Assembly (NCBI GenBank): GCA_016282095.1
Contig: JAEEJW010000010.1
Coordinates: 1 to 32,906, forward strand
Origin: Ruminiclostridium sp.
Lineage (GTDB): Bacteria > Bacillota > Clostridia > Oscillospirales > Ruminococcaceae
Direction of reading: 5' to 3'
Length of the DNA stretch: 32,906 nucleotides
Under the pieces are notes generated by a model. The model did no database searches. It had not been told where the DNA came from and saw only the letters and a program-made list of their open reading frames with translations. Positions 1-6,424 of this stretch are shown one piece after another. Position numbers and translations under genes: made by a program. Every line of letters starts with the position of its first letter. Within the stretch, counting starts at the first letter, position 1.

Positions 1-1642
1 ATCCATATATTTCTCCTATTTTACTAATTTCTTTTTTGATTTCTTCCCTTATCTCCTCGTCCATGATCTCCACATTCGTTCCATACTGCATCGCCCAGTG
101 AACGATCATGAAAGGAGAGGTCTTAACGTTTACCAGATCATATTTGTTGCCTTTGTCGTCTTCTCCGGCATCTCTGATCTTTTCATAATGATCTCCGAAC
201 CAGTCATGCAGGATCGTGTAATCATCATTTCTGATCTTTATGCAGATATCTCTCGGTTCGTCATAAGCCATATTGAGATGCTCCGCCATATACTTCTCCG
301 GATCCCAATAAGCATTACATATCGGAGTGCAGTCATAAGCGCTTATTTCAATCGGGATCTCCCTGCCGGTATCATCTTTCAGTATCTCAACGTCTGACAT
401 AAGATCTATGCGGTAGTGCCAGATACGCTTATCACCCTTTTTCAGTCCTATACAGTAGTAATTATCGTGATAAACAACCAGATGATACGGACTTAATATG
501 TGCGTATAATCGGATTTTGGGATCATCTTATGATCTTCGGTATATTGATTGAATTTAAAGCTGATCTGCACAAGATTATTGACGGCATATTGGATAGTCT
601 TAAGATTATGTACAAAGTGACTCTTTTCTTGGGGACGTCTCGTACTGAATCTTCCATGTACTGCCTTCGGATTAAACTTTATCTCTTTATCACAGAACGG
701 TGTATTATAATATACACTTGCGGTCGAAACAAGTTTTTTCACCAGAACACTCTTTTCATTTGCGTCCAGCATATCCGAAAAGCAGACAAGCTGAATGAGT
801 CTGTCGAGTTCATCATTGGTGAATATGTGAGAGAACCAAAAGTTTGTTATAGAATCAGCTTTCGTTCCCTTTTCCTTATTGAGCTTTTTCTTTATCCTAT
901 CTTCCTTATACCCATCATATTTGATCCTGTATTCATCTTCATTATCTTCAGAATATTCCAATGGATCAAGTTCGGTTATTATCTCCTCGATCGTTTTGGT
1001 TATCGTATTATCGGATTCAATGCCACTTTTCGAGTCATATTTTGTACCATATTTTGCAACTCTGTACAACCTGAGGAGATCAGAAAAGTCTTCCTTTGAC
1101 AGCTGATGATTTTCATCAGTCATAAGTTTCAGTATGCTAAGATACTGTAAACCACGTCTCTCTGCTGAATACTCTTTGATTTCAGATGCCTCATCAACAT
1201 ACACTCCGGGCTTACCGTATAAGCTCCTTGCCATGGCCGTCGGGATTGTATTTCCTTTGTCATCTTCGATATATACCCTTTTAATAGCCGCCTTTACTCT
1301 TCTTCCTTTTTCATTCAGATTAATCCCAAGCGAATTAATGTAAAAATCCAGTTCATCGGATATTTCTTCATCAATAAAAGATGTCGCGTATGTCAGAAAT
1401 TTTCCTTTATCAGGATCAAAGCGCTTCAGTGCCGAAATGAATCCTTTCCATCCAGCCTGAAACAGATCCTGCTCCATTTCACACTTTACGTTCTCTTTAA
1501 GATTCATACCTCTGAGCTTTTGCCAAGCGCGTTCATGCACATAGTTCCTGAAGTTTTCATAAACAAGTCCCCATGCCTTTTCGTCACCGGATTTTATTTT
1601 GATGATAAGTTCTCTGATTTGTTCTTCAGACAAATATTCCAT
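1..1642 (-). CDS. Sigma-70 region-2-like / HTH / WYL-WCX domain fusion protein (C-terminus truncated by window edge)
   Basis: Hand translation of the minus strand from ATG at 1642-1640 is open for 547 codons to the window edge. RBS AAGGAGG upstream (AACAAGGAGGCAGCATTATATGG). aa ~55-95 'EQDLFQAGWKGFISALKRFDPDKGKFLTYATSFIDEEISDEL' resembles sigma-70 region 2. aa ~345-422 'HNLKTIQYAVNNLVQISFKFNQY...SPYHLVVYHDNYYCIGLKKGDKRIWHYRIDLMSDVEIL' resembles WYL. aa ~465-540 'ICIKIRNDDYTILHDWFGDHYEKIRDAG...YDLVNVKTSPFMIVHWAMQYGTNVEIMDEEIREEIKKEI' resembles the WCX extension. Absent from the ORF track because there is no stop codon in the window. Confidence 0.88.
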   Translation of the reverse strand, partial: MEYLSEEQIRELIIKIKSGDEKAWGLVYENFRNYVHERAWQKLRGMNLKENVKCEMEQDLFQAGWKGFISALKRFDPDKGKFLTYATSFIDEEISDELDFYINSLGINLNEKGRRVKAAIKRVYIEDDKGNTIPTAMARSLYGKPGVYVDEASEIKEYSAERRGLQYLSILKLMTDENHQLSKEDFSDLLRLYRVAKYGTKYDSKSGIESDNTITKTIEEIITELDPLEYSEDNEDEYRIKYDGYKEDRIKKKLNKEKGTKADSITNFWFSHIFTNDELDRLIQLVCFSDMLDANEKSVLVKKLVSTASVYYNTPFCDKEIKFNPKAVHGRFSTRRPQEKSHFVHNLKTIQYAVNNLVQISFKFNQYTEDHKMIPKSDYTHILSPYHLVVYHDNYYCIGLKKGDKRIWHYRIDLMSDVEILKDDTGREIPIEISAYDCTPICNAYWDPEKYMAEHLNMAYDEPRDICIKIRNDDYTILHDWFGDHYEKIRDAGEDDKGNKYDLVNVKTSPFMIVHWAMQYGTNVEIMDEEIREEIKKEISKIGEIYG

Positions 1643-1790
1643 ATAATGCTGCCTCCTTGTTATCTGCTGTCCACCGATCAGATTTAAGAATAACACCTTC
1701 GTTCGTCCGACAAAAGGTAATGATAATCGCATACTGTCCTATACCATGTGGAAGTACCTCTTCACACAGTAAGCAATAGCTAAAATACAT
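1626..1790 (-). CDS. Small 54-aa ORF overlapping the start of the sigma-WYL gene (possible leader/coupled ORF)
   Basis: ATG at 1790-1788: MYFSYCLLCEEVLPHGIGQYAIIITFCRTNEGVILKSDRWTADNKEAALYGIFV, stop TGA 1628-1626. Overlaps the first 17 nt of the downstream gene in another frame. Composition looks protein-like, but no clear RBS and it sits just after a terminator hairpin. Confidence 0.35.
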   Translation of the reverse strand: MYFSYCLLCEEVLPHGIGQYAIIITFCRTNEGVILKSDRWTADNKEAALYGIFV

Positions 1791-1794
1791 ACGA

Positions 1795-1827
1795 AAATAG
1801 CCGAGCTATATTTTAGCTCGGCTATTT
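1795..1827 (-). terminator. Rho-independent terminator downstream of tRNA-Thr
   Basis: Perfect 14-bp inverted repeat AAATAGCCGAGCTA / TAGCTCGGCTATTT, followed by T-rich sequence in minus orientation. Confidence 0.75.
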
Positions 1828-1859
1828 GATGCCACGCAAGCTATAGGGCGTGAGTGGTT

Positions 1860-1935
1860 TGGAGCTGGCGAACGGACTTGAACCCCCGACCTGCGCATTA
1901 CGAATGCGCTGCTCTACCGACTGAGCTACGCCAGC
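1860..1935 (-). tRNA. tRNA-Thr (anticodon CGT)
   Basis: GCTGGCG TA GCTC AGTCGGTAGA GCA GCGCA TTCGTAA TGCGC AGGTC GGGGG TTCAAGT CCGTT CGCCAGC T CCA. Acceptor, D, anticodon and T arms present, CCA encoded. T-stem has one G-G mismatch and two G-T pairs. Confidence 0.92.
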
Positions 1936-1979
1936 ATATTAAATTGTGAAAATTTTGTAAGGCTACGTTTTTGAATCCG

Positions 1980-2056
1980 GCTGATGCGTCGCTTTATCAC
2001 TACTCCGAGACCTGCGCATTACGAATGCGCTGCTCTACCGACTGAGCTACACCAGC
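1980..2056 (-). pseudogene. Degenerate tRNA-Thr copy (5' half intact, T-arm lost)
   Basis: GCTGGTGTAGCTCAGTCGGTAGAGCAGCGCATTCGTAATGCGCAGGTC is nearly identical to the intact tRNA; after that the sequence diverges, with no TTCRANNC T-loop. A CATCAGC segment could still close the acceptor stem. Confidence 0.7.
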
Positions 2057-2092
2057 ATATTAAATTGTGAAAATTTTGTAAGGCTACATCCG

Positions 2093-2167
2093 GCTGATGT
2101 CGCTTTATAACCGGTCCGAGACCCGCGCATTACGAATGCGCTGCTCTACCGACTGAGCTACACCAGC
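2093..2167 (-). pseudogene. Second degenerate tRNA-Thr copy (5' half intact, T-arm lost)
   Basis: GCTGGTGTAGCTCAGTCGGTAGAGCAGCGCATTCGTAATGCGCGGGTC then divergent; CATCAGC again at the 3' side. Flanked by the same 'CAATTTAATAT' leader as the other copies. Confidence 0.7.
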
Positions 2168-2302
2168 ATATTAAATTGTAAAAATTTGTAAAGTCTACGT
2201 TTTGATCCGAGCAAATTCAGCACGGCATCGTGCCGTGGCTGCTGCTTTATAACCGGTCCGCGGCTTTTCGGCGCAACTGAACCGAACCGGCGGCGCATTG
2301 CT

Positions 2303-2788
2303 TTATTTTCTGCTCTCCGCATACCCGTTAACAAACGTTTTTCCGGAATCATAAGCGAGTATTTCATCGCCGGTCAGATCCCCTTTTCCGTCATAACGGT
2401 AATACCTTCCGCTGTCGGCCGTGAATTCGATAACGCAGTAATCCTCGTCGTCGATCCCCTTCGGATAATACTTTTCATCGCCGTCATTCCACAGCAGCTC
2501 TTTGTATTCACGGTCGGAACGAACTGTCGATTTCCCGTAAAGACATACGCCTTCAAAACTTGCATCATCGAAGAAATAAAGGCATGAATTTCCGTTTTTC
2601 ATCAGGCTATGGACGTGCTGTGAGCTTGTATTTGTCGAAATAAGATGACCGCCTATTCCTTTGTGCCATACGCAGAAGACCCTGCGGACATTCTGCCTGC
2701 CGTTTTCATCGGTATAGCCTAACACGGCGAAAAGAGACCGGTCTATGATGTCCTTTATCTCATCTTTTGTCATTCGGAACTCCCACAA
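2303..2788 (-). CDS. Pyridoxamine 5'-phosphate oxidase family protein
   Basis: 161 aa; 'MTKDEIKDIIDRSLFAVLGYTDENGRQNVRRVFCVWHKGIGGHLISTNTSSQHVHSLMKNGNSCLYFFD' matches the split-barrel PNPOx-like pattern. Initiation may be at the internal 'MTKDE' Met. Confidence 0.8.
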   Translation of the reverse strand: MWEFRMTKDEIKDIIDRSLFAVLGYTDENGRQNVRRVFCVWHKGIGGHLISTNTSSQHVHSLMKNGNSCLYFFDDASFEGVCLYGKSTVRSDREYKELLWNDGDEKYYPKGIDDEDYCVIEFTADSGRYYRYDGKGDLTGDEILAYDSGKTFVNGYAESRK

Positions 2789-2936
2789 TATCTTGTGTCA
2801 ACATCAAAACAAATCAATAAATATTGTTAAAAGGTATTGCAAAAAGAATGAAAATGTGATAAAATAGTATAGGTAATTACGCCTACTCTATCTATTATAC
2901 ACATTTTTCGGATTTTGTCAAGAGAGGTTTTGAAAA

Positions 2937-4295
2937 ATGAGCCTTAAAAATAAAATTTTTCATGTGATACTGCGCGTTCTCTGCGCCGTATTCCTTGTAC
3001 TTGCTCTGTTCTTCGGAGTAACGGCTGTCGTGTATTCCACAGGCGGAGGAACTCCGAATATTTTCGGTACCAACGTCTACCTGCTGAAGACCGACGCTTT
3101 CGGATTTCTGAAAAACGGCACCGCAGTCATAGCGAAGCAGGTACCCAGTTCCGAGATACAGCCCCCCAATGTCGTTATTTTCAAGCTTGAAAACGGCAGA
3201 CCGGCCCTTGCGCAGGTGCTCAATTCCGAGCTCTCGGACGGTGTGTACAGCTTCCGGGTACTGACGGAGAACGACTCCGAGATCACACTGACCCAGAGCC
3301 AGATAGTCGCCAAAGGAATGAGTTATTCCGACCTGTGGGGTGCTCTCATCGGCTTCGCTGTTTCGCCCGTGGGCATACTGCTGATAGCAATAACCCCGAG
3401 TATCATAATGGTGCTGCTGGAGATAGCAAAATTCGCGGCGAAGATCATGCCACAGCCCGAGATAGAACCGGTCAGGAAGCAGTATGAAACACCCACCTAC
3501 ACTCCCGGCGAAGATCGCGTGTCACGCGGAACGAGGGCTTCGGCGCAGGCTGTCCGGGCATACCGCAATTCCACACTTGACGGCAGCATAGGCATTTATG
3601 ATACTGCCATCAGCGAGACCGTTCCGCAGAAGCGCACTCCCACACAGGAACTTCCCGCCCGCCGGAACAACGCGCAGGAGTCGCCGCTTTTCATAAGCCC
3701 CACAGCAAAACCTCAGCGTCCTCCGCAGCCTGCTCCCCGCAATAATAACCGTCCGCTGTCACAGAAGAAGCTCGACGCGGCTATTGAAGCCACCAAAGCC
3801 GAACATGAAATGGACAACATGAACAAGATACGCGAGCAGGTCGTGAACGATATCAAGAAGACCCGCGGTGCGGCTATAGCTGCCGAAAAGGAATTTGAGA
3901 TACGCGAAAAGAGCATACTGACACAGGCACAGCGCCCCAGCGATCTCAAACGCACTGCGGTCATAGGCGAGCTCTCCAGGAACCGTACTGCCACGATCAC
4001 GCAGGCGGCTGCGCGTACAGCCAGCCAGTCAAGGCCCAGACCCGAACAGACTGCCGAGCGTCCGCTGCTGCGGCAGCCCGGCTCCGAACGTAAGCCTGCC
4101 GAACAGCCTGCAGCTCCGCGGCGTCCTGCGCTGCGGCTCACTCCGGAGGAGCCGGTCAAGCAGTATGTTCCACGGTCAGGCAGCACCGGTACGACGTCGT
4201 CTATCCCTCGTCTCGATGCACTTCTGAAAGAGGATGCTGATGAGCCTTATAACATAGATGATATCCTCGCAGGCCTTGACCGCAGACGCGGCTGA
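2937..4295 (+). CDS. Membrane protein with S26 signal-peptidase-like (SipW-type) N-terminal domain, apparently catalytically degenerate, and long disordered tail
   Basis: Two TM segments flank 'FGTNVYLLKTDAFGFLKNGTAVIAKQVPSSEIQPPNVVIFKLENGRPALAQVL...VAKGMSYSDLWGALIG', resembling the S26B fold pattern. Followed by ~280 aa Pro/Arg/Ala-rich tail. Confidence 0.6.
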   Translation: MSLKNKIFHVILRVLCAVFLVLALFFGVTAVVYSTGGGTPNIFGTNVYLLKTDAFGFLKNGTAVIAKQVPSSEIQPPNVVIFKLENGRPALAQVLNSELSDGVYSFRVLTENDSEITLTQSQIVAKGMSYSDLWGALIGFAVSPVGILLIAITPSIIMVLLEIAKFAAKIMPQPEIEPVRKQYETPTYTPGEDRVSRGTRASAQAVRAYRNSTLDGSIGIYDTAISETVPQKRTPTQELPARRNNAQESPLFISPTAKPQRPPQPAPRNNNRPLSQKKLDAAIEATKAEHEMDNMNKIREQVVNDIKKTRGAAIAAEKEFEIREKSILTQAQRPSDLKRTAVIGELSRNRTATITQAAARTASQSRPRPEQTAERPLLRQPGSERKPAEQPAAPRRPALRLTPEEPVKQYVPRSGSTGTTSSIPRLDALLKEDADEPYNIDDILAGLDRRRG

Positions 4296-4339
4296 CAGCG
4301 CCGTTCCTCTATACGCTGTCAATACATCTTTAGCATTAA

Positions 4340-4378
4340 AAAACTGCTCCTTTTTATACCGACAAAAGGAGCAGTTTT
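4340..4378 (+). terminator. Terminator hairpin, AAAACTGCTCCTTTT...AAAAGGAGCAGTTTT
   Basis: Perfect inverted repeat with T-rich tail after the 2937-4295 CDS. Confidence 0.85.
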
Positions 4379-4493
4379 CTTTTTAATTTAACAGCGGAGC
4401 GTTCAAAGTTTTTAAAAGTGAGGCGGGGAAAACCATTTTCAAAAAAGTTTCTCCCGGTCCCGAACGCAGCGGCTTCAGTGCGCCAGCGCCGGA

Positions 4494-5906
4494 TCAAGGC
4501 TGGGCTTCGACAATAACCACGTCGTCCTCGGGAGGCTCTGTGGTATCGGCAGATTCTGCGGTAGTCTCGGCGGCAGTGGAGCCGCGGATAACGAAATCGG
4601 AGCTTATGGGATTTTCGTTGATCTCTGTAAACGGCGTAGTCCTGCGGACGGTGTTTATGAGCCAGTTGATCCGCGACACGTTATTCCATTCAAGAGACTG
4701 TCCCTTTTCCACGACCACAACGCCGTTGGCATTTCTTATCTCGCCGGTGAATATCTTCGCATTTCCGGATTTGATGTAATTATAATATTTCGAGCAGATT
4801 GTACCGGTGCCGGTTTTTGACATGGGGCTGAATTCGACCATTCTCACCATGCCGGAGGCGATGTCACCCGCGTATTTTGACGGGTGGAAGTTGTCGTTCA
4901 TTACCGAACGCACCTTGTCAACGATATGTGTGCTGAAATTGAAGTGGAAAGCGGTCAGATAATCGTCCGGGGCAAGCTCCGGGATATTTGCGGCGTTGCC
5001 TATCAGTTTCACGCCTCTGCCCGCGGCGTATCTTATCGGGAGATCCGACTCCATGTAGGACATGATCACATCACAACCCTGCGTTATCAGGTCGTCGACC
5101 GCCGAACGGATTTCGGCTTCATTGTTCGACCATGCCCAGTCCACGCGGACATCGGTCTGAGCCGCAAGTATCTCCGCCGCTCCGAGGCAGAAAGCGTCGA
5201 GAACGCCGTAGGCGTTGTACTCGCCCGGGTCCGCGATAATGCCGATCTTGTTGGTGACCGTATTATGGGCGGCAGCCATGCCTGTTACGGCTGCGGTCTG
5301 GTACAGCTCGCCGCCGAAGCACGTTACGTTCGATGAAGAGTTTTCGCCGCCGAAACTGATGTAGGTCGTACCGTTGAGTGTCCTTGCTTCGCGGTCAACA
5401 GAATTGGCAAATTTATGGCTGCATGACACGATTATGGTACAGCCTGCCTCCTGAAGCAGCCGCACCGCTTCAGGGAAATCCGCCACCAGTACGTTCTCGA
5501 TGTAGCAGGTGTCGATTCCGAGGGATTTCTTTATCTGCGCCCGGGCAGCCTCAAACATCAGGTTCGTGGTGCTTCCTTCAACGGAGCCGCTGTAAACGAA
5601 TCCCACTTTATGAATTATTTTCTCCGGTTCGGGGAGCTTTTCGTACTCATACTGAGGGTTTCCGCTTTCGTCGGTAACTATCGCGCCCATATCGTCGGTG
5701 ACGAGTATTGTTTCCAGCGGCACCTCGGTGTATGCCGGATTACCGTCCGCGTCGGTGATGAGGTCGCCGTATTCGTCCGTCATCGTGACGCTCTTCATCG
5801 GGATCTCTTCTTCGGGTTCGGAATTGCATCCTGTCAGTGTGAATATCATCGCCGCGGCAGCGAACGCTGCTGCGAGTATTTTCAGTCTGGTTTTTATTGC
5901 AGTCAT
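4494..5906 (-). CDS. BMP family ABC transporter substrate-binding lipoprotein
   Basis: Lipobox 'LTGC', then 'KVGFVYSGSVEGSTTNLMFEAARAQIKKSLG...NSVDREARTL', typical of the BMP/PnrA family. RBS GGGAGAC before ATG. Confidence 0.88.
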   Translation of the reverse strand: MTAIKTRLKILAAAFAAAAMIFTLTGCNSEPEEEIPMKSVTMTDEYGDLITDADGNPAYTEVPLETILVTDDMGAIVTDESGNPQYEYEKLPEPEKIIHKVGFVYSGSVEGSTTNLMFEAARAQIKKSLGIDTCYIENVLVADFPEAVRLLQEAGCTIIVSCSHKFANSVDREARTLNGTTYISFGGENSSSNVTCFGGELYQTAAVTGMAAAHNTVTNKIGIIADPGEYNAYGVLDAFCLGAAEILAAQTDVRVDWAWSNNEAEIRSAVDDLITQGCDVIMSYMESDLPIRYAAGRGVKLIGNAANIPELAPDDYLTAFHFNFSTHIVDKVRSVMNDNFHPSKYAGDIASGMVRMVEFSPMSKTGTGTICSKYYNYIKSGNAKIFTGEIRNANGVVVVEKGQSLEWNNVSRINWLINTVRRTTPFTEINENPISSDFVIRGSTAAETTAESADTTEPPEDDVVIVEAQP

Positions 5907-6015
5907 TTTTAGTCTCCCTTCGGATAAAACTGCATGAGCTTACGGCGCGCGGAGCCTGTGACCCCGATAATATCAAGGTCTGATCTCCTTCCAGCAGCCG
6001 TGGGTCTATGCGATA

Positions 6016-6044
6016 ATTATAGCACATTATCGCCAAAAAAGCAA
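6016..6044 (-). promoter_or_regulatory. Sigma-A-type promoter for the BMP gene
   Basis: Minus strand TTGCTT-N17-TATAAT, with -10 at 6021-6016 preceded by TG (TGCTATAAT). Confidence 0.7.
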
Positions 6045-6237
6045 TAGGGGAGCGGAGCAGAAATATAAATGAATACAAATTGTCTCGCTCGGCTGACAGA
6101 ATGATTTTTTTCTCCTTGTATTTCTGCAATTCTGAAATGACTTCGGGATTGATGTGCAGACATTGAATTATTTCAATGTCTTTCAGGGCTGCAATGCCGC
6201 AAAATATGTAGAATTTAACAAAAAAAGCGGTTTTGTC

Positions 6238-6266
6238 TTGATTTTGGCGGCCGTATGATATATAAT
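6238..6266 (+). promoter_or_regulatory. Sigma-A-type promoter for the PP2C/histidine-kinase operon
   Basis: TTGATT (6238-6243)-N17-TATAAT (6261-6266). Confidence 0.7.
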
Positions 6267-6424
6267 ATATAGTATATTTTTTGCAGTACATTATCTGTAC
6301 ATAAGCCGTACAGAGATGTGACCGATGCGAGAGGGGCCGATGAGAAAAAGAAGCCTCTCCGGAATGGTCTGTTTTATATATCATCTGTAACGATCGGCTC
6401 AGATCCGGAAGGAATAATTATTGT

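Larger units (their letters stand above)
1931..2265. repeat. Tandem repeat array containing tRNA-Thr and its degenerate copies
   Basis: 'ccagcatattaaattgt(g/a)aaaatt' recurs at 1931, 2052 and 2163 (periods 121 and 111 bp). 'gctttataaccggtccg' occurs in the unit near 2100-2120 and again near 2245-2261. Confidence 0.85.

Noticed and set aside
98-1343. Plus-strand ORFs 98-397, 500-1099, 879-1106, 1134-1343
   Set aside because: They are antisense shadows of the long minus-strand sigma-WYL frame; composition is not protein-like and the minus frame has clear domain matches and RBS.
1931-2265. CRISPR array
   Set aside because: Three repeats with 111-121 bp periods containing tRNA sequence, not short repeats with unique spacers. 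No cas genes in the window despite the WYL domain being known near Cas13d.
2158-2367. Minus ORF 2158-2367 (69 aa)
   Set aside because: Runs into the degenerate tRNA repeat region and overlaps the PNPOx-like CDS in another frame; no RBS or recognisable family.
5740-6384. Minus ORF 5740-6384 (214 aa)
   Set aside because: Overlaps the BMP gene start and the promoter region in another frame; sequence is not protein-like.
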